From Streptosporangiaceae bacterium (GTDB lineage Bacteria; Actinomycetota; Actinomycetes; Streptosporangiales; Streptosporangiaceae), in contig JAOPYH010000462.1 in the NCBI GenBank assembly GCA_025964715.1, forward strand, positions 1 through 38,962: DNA of 38,962 nucleotides, in the 5' to 3' direction. A program made the position numbers and the translations under genes. The notes beneath the pieces were generated by a model. It saw only the letters and a program-made list of their open reading frames with translations. It had not been told where the DNA came from and did no database searches. This document shows, one piece after another, positions 23,266-31,415 of the stretch (position 1 is the first letter of the stretch; the number at the start of each line of letters is the position of its first letter).

Positions 23266-25959
23266 GTGGCGACCATCGAACCGACCCCTGTGAAACCCCG
23301 GCTGCTGTTGCTCGACGGACACTCCATGGCCTACCGGGCGTTCTTCGCGCTGCCGGTGGAGAACTTCTCGACGACGACCGGTCAGCCCACGAACGCGGTC
23401 TATGGATTCACCTCCATGCTGATCAACGTCCTGCGCGATGAGCAGCCGACGCACATCGGGGTCTGCTTCGACCGGTCCGAGCCCACGTTCCGCCACGAGG
23501 CGTATGTCGAATACAAGGCCGGGCGGCAGAAGACCCCCGACGAGTTCCGCAGCCAGGTGAGCCTGATATTCGAGGTCCTCGACGCGCTTCGCATCCCGCG
23601 GCTGTCCAAGGCCGGCTTCGAGGCCGACGACCTGATCGCCACGCTGGCCACCCAGGCGGGTGACCACGGCATGGAGACGTTGATCGTCTCCGGCGACCGC
23701 GACGCATACCAGCTGGTCAACGACAACGTCACCGTGCTCTACCCCCGTAAGGGCGTGTCCGACCTCGTCCGCACGACCCCGGCCGTGGTGCAGGACAAGT
23801 ACGGTGTGCCGCCCGAGCGCTACCGGGACCTCGCGGCCCTGGTGGGGGAGAGCAGCGACAACCTGCCGGGTGTGCCGGGAGTGGGGCCCAAGACCGCGGC
23901 CAAGTGGCTCAACCTGCACGGCGGCCTCGATGAGCTGGTGGCCCACGTCGACGAGATCAAGGGCAAGGCCGGCGACAGCCTGCGCGAGCACCTTGCCGGG
24001 GTGCTGCGCAACCAGCAGCTCAACAAGCTCGACTGCGAGGTCGCCCTCGACCAGACCCCCGAGCAGCTCACGATCGGTCAGTGGGACCGTGAGGAGATCC
24101 ACGCGCTGTTCGACACCCTGCAGTTCCGGGTGCTGCGCGAACGCCTCTACGCAACGCTCTCGACGGTCGAGCCCGAGGCCGACGAGGGCTTCGAGGTCGA
24201 GCTGGCGACGCCGGGTCCGGGTGAGGTCGCCCAGTGGCTCGACGAGCACGCGCGCGGAGCCGGCCGGATCGGGGTCGCGGTGTCGGGCAGCTGGGGCCGG
24301 GGCAGCGGTGAGCTGACCGGCATCGCGCTCGCCGGAGTCGCGGGCCCGGCGGCCTACCTGGACCCCGCAGAGCTGATAGAGGAGGACGAACGGGCGCTCG
24401 CCACCTGGCTCGGCGACCCCAAGCAGCCCAAGGCCCTGCACGACGCCAAGGGGCCCATGCTGGCGTTCGCGGCCCGGGGGCTGGTCCTCGACGGGGTGAC
24501 CAGCGACACCGCGCTGGCGGCCTATCTGGCGCTGCCCGGCCAGCGCACGTTCGACCTGGCCGATCTGACGCTTCGCTACCTGCGCCGCGAGCTGCGCCCG
24601 GAGGCCGACACCGGCGGGCAGCTGACGCTGGACGGTTCCGGAGAGCAGGAGGTCGCCAACGACCTGGCCGTACGGGCCCGTGCGGTCGTGGAGCTCGCGG
24701 ACGCGCTGGACAGGGACCTGGAGCGGCGCGGCGCGGCGCGGCTCCTGCACGAGGTGGAGCTGCCGCTCGTACGGGTGCTCGCGGACATGGAACGCACCGG
24801 CATCGCTGTCGACAACCAGCACTTCGCCGGGCTCTCTTCCTCACTGGGCGATCAGGTCAAGGCGGTCGAGGAGCTGGCGTTCGCCGCCGTCGGTCACGAC
24901 TTCAACCTGGGCTCGCCCAAGCAGATCCAGCAAGTGCTGTTCGACGAGCTGGGCCTGCCCAAGACCAAGCGGACCAAGACCGGTTACACCACCGACTCCG
25001 AGGCGCTGACCCACCTGCTGGTGAGCGACGGTCACCCGGTGCTTGAGCACCTGCTGCGGTGGCGCGAGGTCGCCAAGCTCAAGAGCATCGTCGACTCGCT
25101 GATCCCGATGGCCGACGATGCCGCGCGCATCCACACCACCTTCAACCAGATGGTCGCTGCGACCGGGCGGCTGTCGTCCACCGACCCGAACCTGCAGACC
25201 ATCCCGATCCGCACGGCCGAGGGCCGGCAGATCCGGGCGGGTTTCGTGGTCGGGGAGGGATATGACTGTCTGCTCACGGCCGACTACAGCCAGATCGAGC
25301 TCCGGATCATGGCGCATCTGTCCGGCGACGAGGCCCTGATCGAGGCGTTCACCTCGGGGGCCGACTTCCACACCATCACCGCCTCGCGGGTGTTCGACGT
25401 GCCGGCCGAGCAGGTCGACGGCGCGTTGCGCGGCCGGATCAAGGCGATGAACTACGGCCTCGCCTATGGCTTGTCGGCCTTCGGGCTTTCACAGCAGCTG
25501 CGCATCTCGCCCGACGAGGCGCGTGAGCTGATGGAGGAGTACTTCCAGCAGTTCGGCGGGGTGCGGGACTACCTGCAGGACGTCGTGGGCAGGGCACGGC
25601 AGGACGGCTACACAGAGACGATCATGGGCCGCCGCCGCTACCTGCCCGACCTGACCTCGGACAACCGGCAGCGCCGCGAGATGGCCGAGCGGATGGCGCT
25701 GAACGCCCCGATCCAGGGGTCGGCCGCCGACATCATCAAGGTCGCCAGCCTGGGGGTCGACCGGGCGCTGCGCGAGCGTGGCCTGGTGTCCCGGATGCTG
25801 CTGCAGGTCCATGACGAGCTGGTGTTCGAGGTGGCTCGGGGCGAGCTGGAGGTCCTGCGTGAGCTGGTCCGCGACCAGATGGGCGCTGCGTACGACCTGC
25901 GTGCCCCGCTCGAGGTCTCCATGGGCACCGGCCACACCCTGCAGGACGCGGGCCACTGA
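23266..25959 (+). CDS. polA: DNA polymerase I
   Basis: An 897-residue polymerase for Okazaki-fragment processing and repair. The 5'-3' exonuclease domain (about 1-300) has LLLDGHSMAYRAFFA, FEADDLIATLA, SGDRDAYQLV and GVPGVGPKTAAKWL. The middle domain occupies the 3'-5' exonuclease position but lacks its metal ligands: the usual D-x-E strand is VAVSGSWGRG, and the other two aspartates are not seen. So proofreading should be absent, as known for other actinobacterial PolA. The polymerase domain has TTDSEALTHLL, ADYSQIELRIMAHLSGDE (motif A), RIKAMNYGLAYGLSAFGL (motif B) and QVHDELVFE (motif C). The GTG at 23266 fits the standard N-terminus and has a -10 box 6 nt before it. Confidence 0.97.
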   Translation: MATIEPTPVKPRLLLLDGHSMAYRAFFALPVENFSTTTGQPTNAVYGFTSMLINVLRDEQPTHIGVCFDRSEPTFRHEAYVEYKAGRQKTPDEFRSQVSLIFEVLDALRIPRLSKAGFEADDLIATLATQAGDHGMETLIVSGDRDAYQLVNDNVTVLYPRKGVSDLVRTTPAVVQDKYGVPPERYRDLAALVGESSDNLPGVPGVGPKTAAKWLNLHGGLDELVAHVDEIKGKAGDSLREHLAGVLRNQQLNKLDCEVALDQTPEQLTIGQWDREEIHALFDTLQFRVLRERLYATLSTVEPEADEGFEVELATPGPGEVAQWLDEHARGAGRIGVAVSGSWGRGSGELTGIALAGVAGPAAYLDPAELIEEDERALATWLGDPKQPKALHDAKGPMLAFAARGLVLDGVTSDTALAAYLALPGQRTFDLADLTLRYLRRELRPEADTGGQLTLDGSGEQEVANDLAVRARAVVELADALDRDLERRGAARLLHEVELPLVRVLADMERTGIAVDNQHFAGLSSSLGDQVKAVEELAFAAVGHDFNLGSPKQIQQVLFDELGLPKTKRTKTGYTTDSEALTHLLVSDGHPVLEHLLRWREVAKLKSIVDSLIPMADDAARIHTTFNQMVAATGRLSSTDPNLQTIPIRTAEGRQIRAGFVVGEGYDCLLTADYSQIELRIMAHLSGDEALIEAFTSGADFHTITASRVFDVPAEQVDGALRGRIKAMNYGLAYGLSAFGLSQQLRISPDEARELMEEYFQQFGGVRDYLQDVVGRARQDGYTETIMGRRRYLPDLTSDNRQRREMAERMALNAPIQGSAADIIKVASLGVDRALRERGLVSRMLLQVHDELVFEVARGELEVLRELVRDQMGAAYDLRAPLEVSMGTGHTLQDAGH

Positions 25960-26136
25960 CGGCCCTCCTGGGCCCGGTCGGCGCCCATGGCCCCGCCGTG
26001 ACCGCGGAGGTCTTTACCGCCGGGTGGCGTAGTCGCGTCCGGACGCCGGGTAAGGATCTTTGTGATCATTTCATGCGGTACGACTGAGAGGCGGCGTACG
26101 CGGACGTCGCCCCGTCCGTACCGGGTCGGGAGAATC

Positions 26137-26352
26137 GTGCCACGTCTACACATGCTCGCCGGCGTCGTGATCATGCTGGCTGTGATCTATGGTCTGATGG
26201 GCTCTCCGCTCACCTCGCGCGTCTCGCTCGGGCAGGGCGAGCGGACACGGAGCGAGCATGCGAGCGTGTCGGCGACCGGGTTTCACGTCCACGCGACCAT
26301 GCGGACGAAGCCTGACAAAAAGATCGACAAGGCGGATCACGACACCGCCTGA
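26137..26352 (+). CDS. Small single-pass membrane protein of unknown function
   Basis: A 71-residue product: a short basic start (MPRLH), one hydrophobic helix (about residues 6-22, MLAGVVIMLAVIYGLMG) and a hydrophilic tail rich in Arg, His, Lys and Asp. The GTG at 26137 has GGGAG 4 nt upstream. The frame is open back to a GTG at 26062, which would add a basic stretch and is less likely. It sits between polA and the rpsA promoter. No family is recognised; coding status rests on the ribosome binding site, the helix and the clear gap between two genes. Confidence 0.5.
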   Translation: MPRLHMLAGVVIMLAVIYGLMGSPLTSRVSLGQGERTRSEHASVSATGFHVHATMRTKPDKKIDKADHDTA

Positions 26353-26395
26353 CCACAACTTCACCGGTCTGGGTAGGCTCTCTGGAGCCTTCCGA

Positions 26396-26424
26396 TTGAC
26401 CCACGCCGTTTGGTCCCATATGCT
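26396..26424 (+). promoter_or_regulatory. Consensus housekeeping promoter of rpsA
   Basis: TTGACC (26396-26401), a 17-nt spacer and TATGCT (26419-26424) form the best sigma-70/HrdB-type promoter in the window. Transcription should start near 26431, giving a leader of about 180 nt. Confidence 0.75.
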
Positions 26425-26610
26425 GATCGCTGCGCTGTGGGTCTGCGCGGACCTCGGACGGAGCAGGCTCGCGCTCAGTCAGGTCGACATCGGCAAGGTT
26501 CTCAGGCGGAGCAGGTTTCCGTCACCTCCGGTTCTCGGCAGGGACGAGTAAAACAGCCCGCTGCGCACCACCTGACACCAACTATGTCCGTATCCGGAGC
26601 CAGCCCACAC

Positions 26611-28095
26611 ATGACGAGCAGCACCGAGGCCACCTCGACCACCCCGCAGGTAGCGGTCAACGACATCGGGTCCGAGGAAGCCTTCCTCGCCGCGATCGAC
26701 GAGACCATTAAGTACTTCAACGACGGCGACATTGTCGAAGGCACTGTCGTGAAGGTCGACCGAGACGAGGTCTTGCTCGACATCGGCTACAAGACCGAGG
26801 GCGTCATTCCCTCGCGTGAGCTCTCCATCAAGCATGACGTCGACCCCAACGACGTCGTCAAGGTGAGCGACCACGTCGAGGCCCTTGTCCTGCAGAAGGA
26901 GGACAAGGAAGGCCGCCTCATCCTCTCCAAGAAGCGCGCGCAGTACGAGCGGGCCTGGGGGACGATCGAAAAGATCAAGGAAGAGGACGGCATCGTCACC
27001 GGCACCGTGATCGAGGTCGTCAAGGGCGGCCTCATCCTCGACATCGGGCTGCGCGGCTTCCTTCCCGCCTCCCTCGTCGAGATGCGCCGGGTACGCGACC
27101 TTCAGCCGTACGTCAGCCGCGAGCTCGAAGCCAAGATCATTGAGCTGGACAAGAACCGCAACAACGTGGTCCTGTCCCGCCGTGCCTGGCTGGAGCAGAC
27201 CCAGTCCGAGGTCCGCCAGACCTTCCTGAACACGCTTCAGAAGGGACAGGTCCGCAAGGGCGTCGTCTCCTCGATCGTCAACTTCGGCGCCTTCGTCGAC
27301 CTTGGCGGCGTGGACGGGCTCGTGCACGTCTCCGAGCTGTCCTGGAAGCACATCGACCACCCGTCCGAGGTGGTCGAGGTCGGCCAGGAGGTCACCGTCG
27401 AGGTCCTCGACGTGGACATGGAGCGCGAGCGGGTCTCGCTGTCGCTCAAGGCGACGCAGGAGGACCCCTGGCAGCAGTTCGCCCGGACCCACCAGATCGG
27501 CCAGGTCGTGCCCGGCCGGGTCACCAAGCTGGTGCCGTTCGGTGCGTTCGTCCGCGAGGAGGAGGGCATCGAGGGCCTGGTGCACATCTCCGAGCTCGCC
27601 GAGCGCCACGTGGAGATCCCCGAGCAGGTCGTCCAGGTCGGCGACGAGATCTTCGTCAAGATCATTGACATCGACCTCGACCGCCGCCGTATCAGCCTCT
27701 CGCTCAAGCAGGCCAACGAGAGCGCTGCGGGCGTCGACGAAGAGGACTTCGACCCGACGCTCTACGGCATGCCCGCCGAGTACGACGAGTCGGGGAACTA
27801 CAAGTACCCCGAGGGCTTCGACGCCGACACCGGCGAATGGCTCGAGGGCTTCGACGACCAGCGCGAGACGTGGGAGCGGCAGTACGCCGAGGCCCGTACC
27901 CGCTTCGACGCGCACCGCAAGCAGATCGACGAGGCCCGTAAGGCCGAGGCTGAGGCGGCCGGCTCGGTCGCTGCCGGTGGTGAGAGCCAGAGCTCTTACT
28001 CCGGCGGTGGCGAGCCGGAGGGCACCGTCGGCGGCGCCCTTGCCTCCGACGAGGCTCTGGCGGCCCTGCGCGAGAAGCTGTCGGGCGGTCAGTGA
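26611..28095 (+). CDS. rpsA: 30S ribosomal protein S1
   Basis: A 494-residue protein that binds mRNA on the 30S subunit. Four S1 (OB-fold) domains occur in order: GDIVEGTVVKVDRDEVLLDI, GIVTGTVIEVVKGGLILDIG, GQVRKGVVSSIVNFGAFVDL and GQVVPGRVTKLVPFGAFVRE. The low-complexity acidic/Gly-rich C-terminal tail is normal for actinobacteria, which have four rather than six repeats. The ATG at 26611 gives the N-terminus MTSSTEATSTTPQVAVNDIG, which is strongly conserved in actinobacteria; an ATG at 26584 would add 9 residues. No Shine-Dalgarno is seen, which is usual for rpsA, whose product controls its own translation in other bacteria. A strong terminator follows. Confidence 0.97.
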   Translation: MTSSTEATSTTPQVAVNDIGSEEAFLAAIDETIKYFNDGDIVEGTVVKVDRDEVLLDIGYKTEGVIPSRELSIKHDVDPNDVVKVSDHVEALVLQKEDKEGRLILSKKRAQYERAWGTIEKIKEEDGIVTGTVIEVVKGGLILDIGLRGFLPASLVEMRRVRDLQPYVSRELEAKIIELDKNRNNVVLSRRAWLEQTQSEVRQTFLNTLQKGQVRKGVVSSIVNFGAFVDLGGVDGLVHVSELSWKHIDHPSEVVEVGQEVTVEVLDVDMERERVSLSLKATQEDPWQQFARTHQIGQVVPGRVTKLVPFGAFVREEEGIEGLVHISELAERHVEIPEQVVQVGDEIFVKIIDIDLDRRRISLSLKQANESAAGVDEEDFDPTLYGMPAEYDESGNYKYPEGFDADTGEWLEGFDDQRETWERQYAEARTRFDAHRKQIDEARKAEAEAAGSVAAGGESQSSYSGGGEPEGTVGGALASDEALAALREKLSGGQ

Positions 28096-28158
28096 GCTGA
28101 TCCGCTAGGTCCGACGTCCGACGCCCGATTGCCGGCGCCGGTGCGGCGGTGAGCATGA

Positions 28159-28210
28159 CGTGGCCGGACGGCCTCCCTGCGGGGATGCCGTCCGGCCACG
28201 GCTTTTTCTC
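28159..28210 (+). terminator. Intrinsic terminator of rpsA
   Basis: A perfect 14-bp stem (28159-28172 with 28187-28200, arm CGTGGCCGGACGGC) with a 14-nt loop is followed at once by GCTTTTTCTC. The clearest T-tract terminator in the window. Confidence 0.93.
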
Positions 28211-28213
28211 CGG

Positions 28214-28219
28214 TAAGTT
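28214..28219 (+). promoter_or_regulatory. -10 box for the leaderless membrane/EEP gene
   Basis: TAAGTT ends 6 nt before the GTG at 28226, and begins just after the rpsA terminator T-tract. No ribosome binding site is present. Confidence 0.5.
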
Positions 28220-28225
28220 CGTCGG

Positions 28226-30178
28226 GTGGTCAAGACTGACATAGGTGTTCGGACGGAGGGTCCCGGCAGCAACGCGGGACCCTTGATCGTTCCTCAGGGT
28301 CCGGCACGGCTCACGCTCATCGCGGTCACGATCGCGGTGATGGCGCAGACGCTTCGCTTCGCACTCCCGCAGTTCGGCCATTTCGCCGAGGACGCGGGGA
28401 TCCCGGCCGCGGCGGCCCTCGTGCTCGTCGTCACGCTGGCGGGGTTCCTGGCCCCGCTGATCCGCCGCTTCGCCGGGCCGCAGGCGGTGCTGATCGTTGG
28501 GGCCGGGGGGCTGCTGCTGGTCCGGCTCATCGCGCAGGCGCTCTCTCCTCAATTGTGGCTTGCCATCGCCGGCGTGGCTGTTGGGATGGTCGCCATGGCG
28601 GCCTTGTACGAGGGTGCGCGTGGCCTTTCCGGAGTCGGTTTCGCCACCGCGACTGTCGCCGGACTCGCGGTGGACACCGCGCTCCGCATGACCTTCGCCA
28701 CCTGGGACCCCGTGTGGCAGTCCGGCCTGGGGCCGTGGCTCGCCTGTCTGGTGACCGTGGGGCTCGGCATCGCCGCCCTCGCCCGTGAACTGTCCTCCGG
28801 CCCGGTGCCGCCGCCCGGGATCTCCTGGCGGGACGCGCTGGGAGGAGCGGCTCTCGGCCCCTTCCTGGCACTGCACGTGCTCGTGCTCTCCAGCCCCGCC
28901 TTCATCGCCTCGTCAGGCTGGCAGTCACTGTCCGGGGCGCATGTCGCGGTGATCGCGGGTCAGGCCCTGGCGCTGGCCCTCCTCGCCTCGGGTGTGGCGG
29001 TACGCGCCGTACCGGGCGGGGTCTGCGTCCTCGGTGGCACCGTGCTCGGCGTGGCCGCCGGGTCCGTCGCCGGGAGCTACGCTGCGGTCGGCGTCCTGGT
29101 CGTCGCCGTGGTCGTCGCTGGGCAGCTGCTGGCCGCCTGGCTCCTGGCGGTCGCGTGCCGGGCACCGCTGCGGCGGGCCGGCGCCGGTGGCCCGGTGTGG
29201 CGGGTCGACGTCTGCGCCGCGCTCGGCGGGGTCCTGCTCGCCGTGCTGCTCCTGGCCTACCAGCTGACCGGCGTGGAATCCTTCCCGCTTCCCAACAACC
29301 TGCTGCCGGGTCTCGCGGGGATCCTGCTCGGCGCGCTCGCGGCAATCGCGGCGGCACGCGGCGGGCCGCTCCCCGCCAGGGCCCCCCTGCGCGCGATCAC
29401 GGCCGGGGGCGCGGCACTGCTGATGCTCGCCGGCACGCTGGTCTTCAGCCTCACCACCCCCAAAGTGCTGCGGACGGCCGCCAACCCCGACGAGCTGCGG
29501 GTGATGACCTACAACCTCCGCAGCGCCGTGGACCGCCGCGGAAGGCTCGATCTCGAACGGCTCGCCCGGGCCGTCGAGACACAGCGCGCCGATGTGGTGC
29601 TGCTGCAGGAGGTGAGCCGCGGATCGCTGCCGTCCGGGACGACCGATGTGGCCGTGTGGCTTTCGCGGCGGCTCGGCATGCACCTCATCTGGGGGCCCGC
29701 CGCCGACGCGCAGTTCGGCAACGCGATCCTCACCCTCAGGCCGGTGCGCTCGTCCGGCACCGCCCGGCTTCCCGCCGCGGCCTGGTCCCGGGTCCGCGGG
29801 TACGTATGGGCCCGGCTCGACGTCGGAGGCCGCCCGGTGGACGTGTGGTCCACCCATCTGGAGGGCCGCGGCGACCAGGGGCCGGTCCGCCGGGCCGAGA
29901 TCTCCGCGCTCCTACGGGCCTGGGCACAGGCTCCCCGCACCATCATCGGCGGCGACATGAACGCGGGCCCGGGCAGCATGGACATCAGCCGGCTGGTGGA
30001 CGGGACCGGGCTGCGCAGTGCCTGGCTCGACAGCGACATCAGCCCGACCACCTCGCAGGGGACCAAGACGGACTGGATCTTCGGCACCGACGATGTGATG
30101 TTCTCGGACGCCGAGGTGCAGCGGTCCCCGGACTCCGACCACTATCCGGTGGCCGCGACCGCGCGGATCGGCTCGTGA
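28226..30178 (+). CDS. Polytopic membrane protein fused to an endonuclease/exonuclease/phosphatase (EEP) domain
   Basis: A 650-residue protein. Residues about 28-415 contain some eleven to twelve hydrophobic helices. The C-terminal 230 residues form an EEP-fold hydrolase with every catalytic motif: RVMTYNLR, VVLLQEVS, VDVWSTHLEG, IIGGDMNAGPGS, TDWIFG and SDHYPVAA. The intact Asn, Glu, Asp/Asn and Asp-His residues predict an active phosphodiesterase. The hydrophilic domain follows the last helix, so it could face either side. The combination recalls eukaryotic CWH43/PGAP2-interacting proteins and may act on membrane lipids such as phosphoinositides; this is inference. The GTG at 28226 is supported by a -10 box 6 nt upstream. 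The GNAT gene follows 16 nt after the stop. Confidence 0.85.
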   Translation: MVKTDIGVRTEGPGSNAGPLIVPQGPARLTLIAVTIAVMAQTLRFALPQFGHFAEDAGIPAAAALVLVVTLAGFLAPLIRRFAGPQAVLIVGAGGLLLVRLIAQALSPQLWLAIAGVAVGMVAMAALYEGARGLSGVGFATATVAGLAVDTALRMTFATWDPVWQSGLGPWLACLVTVGLGIAALARELSSGPVPPPGISWRDALGGAALGPFLALHVLVLSSPAFIASSGWQSLSGAHVAVIAGQALALALLASGVAVRAVPGGVCVLGGTVLGVAAGSVAGSYAAVGVLVVAVVVAGQLLAAWLLAVACRAPLRRAGAGGPVWRVDVCAALGGVLLAVLLLAYQLTGVESFPLPNNLLPGLAGILLGALAAIAAARGGPLPARAPLRAITAGGAALLMLAGTLVFSLTTPKVLRTAANPDELRVMTYNLRSAVDRRGRLDLERLARAVETQRADVVLLQEVSRGSLPSGTTDVAVWLSRRLGMHLIWGPAADAQFGNAILTLRPVRSSGTARLPAAAWSRVRGYVWARLDVGGRPVDVWSTHLEGRGDQGPVRRAEISALLRAWAQAPRTIIGGDMNAGPGSMDISRLVDGTGLRSAWLDSDISPTTSQGTKTDWIFGTDDVMFSDAEVQRSPDSDHYPVAATARIGS

Positions 30179-30194
30179 GCGTGGGGTCCCCGCC

Positions 30195-30704
30195 ATGAGC
30201 GAGCCGGGCGAGGTGCGGGACGGCGTCACCGGCGAGGAGCCGGTGCTGATCGCCTCTGCCGCGCCCGGGGACGCCGGGGAGATACTGACCGTACAGCGGG
30301 CCGCCTATCTGGTGGAGGCACAGCTGTACGGCGATCCCTTCATCTCCCCGCTGGTGGAGTCGATCGACCGGATCCGCAGGGCGATCTCCGGCGACGCCGT
30401 CGTGCTGAAGGCGCAGAGCGCGGGCCGCATCGTCGGAGCCGTGCGTGCGCAGTTCAGTGAGCGCACGTGCCTGGTCGGCCGCCTGGTGGTCGCTCCCGAC
30501 CGGCAGGGCGAGGGAGTCGGCACCCGCCTGATGGGGGCCCTCGAGGATGAGGTGTGCGGGCGGGTGGACGCCTGCGTGCTCTTCACGGGGCACCTCAGTG
30601 ACGGCAACCTGCGGTTGTACCGGCGGCTCGGCTACGCCGAGACCCATCGCGAGCGAGTCGCCGCGCACCTGATGCTGGTGCACATGCGCAAATCCCTGCC
30701 GTAG
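30195..30704 (+). CDS. GNAT-family N-acetyltransferase
   Basis: A 169-residue acetyltransferase of the GNAT fold. The acetyl-CoA binding motif A is visible as [20 protein letters not shown], and motif B as [16 protein letters not shown] near residue 135. The N-terminal 15 residues are a hydrophilic extension. The substrate is not predictable. The ATG at 30195 lies 16 nt after the EEP fusion gene, with a weak GGGG-type ribosome binding site, so it is probably in that operon. coaE starts 86 nt later from its own -10 box. Confidence 0.9.
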   Translation: MSEPGEVRDGVTGEEPVLIASAAPGDAGEILTVQRAAYLVEAQLYGDPFISPLVESIDRIRRAISGDAVVLKAQSAGRIVGAVRAQFSERTCLVGRLVVAPDRQGEGVGTRLMGALEDEVCGRVDACVLFTGHLSDGNLRLYRRLGYAETHRERVAAHLMLVHMRKSLP

Positions 30705-30777
30705 CCCTCTGCCGCCTCCCTGCCCGGCCGGCCGTGATCGGGCTCGGGCTGCCACCGGCGCCGTGTCGAAGATCGGG

Positions 30778-30783
30778 TACGCT
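30778..30783 (+). promoter_or_regulatory. -10 box for leaderless coaE
   Basis: TACGCT ends 7 nt before the GTG at 30791; no ribosome binding site is present. The box is identical to that of the ANTAR regulator and has the same spacing. Confidence 0.5.
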
Positions 30784-30790
30784 CGGCCGC

Positions 30791-31390
30791 GTGCTGCGAG
30801 TCGGGTTGACCGGTGGAATCGGGTCGGGGAAGAGCGAGGTCTCCAAGCGGCTCGTCTCGCTCGGCGCCGAACTGATCGACGCCGATCTCATCGCCCGCGA
30901 GGTGGTCCGGCCCGGAACTCCCGGGCTCGCCGCCATCGCCCGCGAGTTCGGCGAGGACGTGCTGCTGCCCGACGGGACCCTCGACCGGCCCAGGCTGGCC
31001 TCGATGGTCTTCGCCGACGAGGAGCGCCGCAAGGCACTGAACGCCATCACCCACCCGCTGATCGGCCGGCGGTCCCAGGAACTGCTCGAGGCGGCGGCTC
31101 CGGGCGCCGTGGTGGTCTACGACATGCCGCTGCTGGTGGAGAACGGCCTGGCGGGGCTGCATGATGTGGTCGTCGTGGTGGACGTCCCCGAGGAGACGCA
31201 GGTGCAGAGGCTCGTGTCGGGCCGGGGCATGGCCGAGGCCGACGCCCGCGCTCGGATCGCCGCGCAGGCCACCCGTTCGGAGCGCCTGGCCGCGGCCACA
31301 CACGTGATCGACAATTCTGGCCCCCCCGAAGCCCTGGACACGCAGGTCCAGGCCTTGTGGGCCGAGTTGAGAGCGCGCGCCTCCGTCTAG
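30791..31390 (+). CDS. coaE: Dephospho-CoA kinase
   Basis: Phosphorylates the 3' hydroxyl of dephospho-CoA, the last step of coenzyme A synthesis. The 199 residues show P-loop [24 protein letters not shown] with the catalytic Asp, a HPLIGRR segment and [11 protein letters not shown], all CoaE signatures, then the lid-region RLVSGRGM. The GTG at 30791 gives the standard N-terminus (MLRVGLTGG) and has a -10 box 7 nt upstream. Length is that of a plain CoaE, without the UPF0157 fusion found in some mycobacteria. The convergent glycerophosphodiesterase gene begins 25 nt past the stop. Confidence 0.96.
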   Translation: MLRVGLTGGIGSGKSEVSKRLVSLGAELIDADLIAREVVRPGTPGLAAIAREFGEDVLLPDGTLDRPRLASMVFADEERRKALNAITHPLIGRRSQELLEAAAPGAVVVYDMPLLVENGLAGLHDVVVVVDVPEETQVQRLVSGRGMAEADARARIAAQATRSERLAAATHVIDNSGPPEALDTQVQALWAELRARASV

Positions 31391-31415
31391 GGCGCCCTGG
31401 CGTGGCGCTTGGCGG

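Noticed and set aside
22696-24822. Extending the minus-strand thioesterase to 708 residues
   Set aside because: Only the last 153 codons match the hotdog fold and a perfect ribosome binding site marks the GTG at 23157; the remainder is antisense to polA.
26410-26610. N-terminal extension of ribosomal protein S1
   Set aside because: It would begin inside the rpsA promoter, upstream of the predicted transcription start, and the conserved N-terminus starts at 26611.
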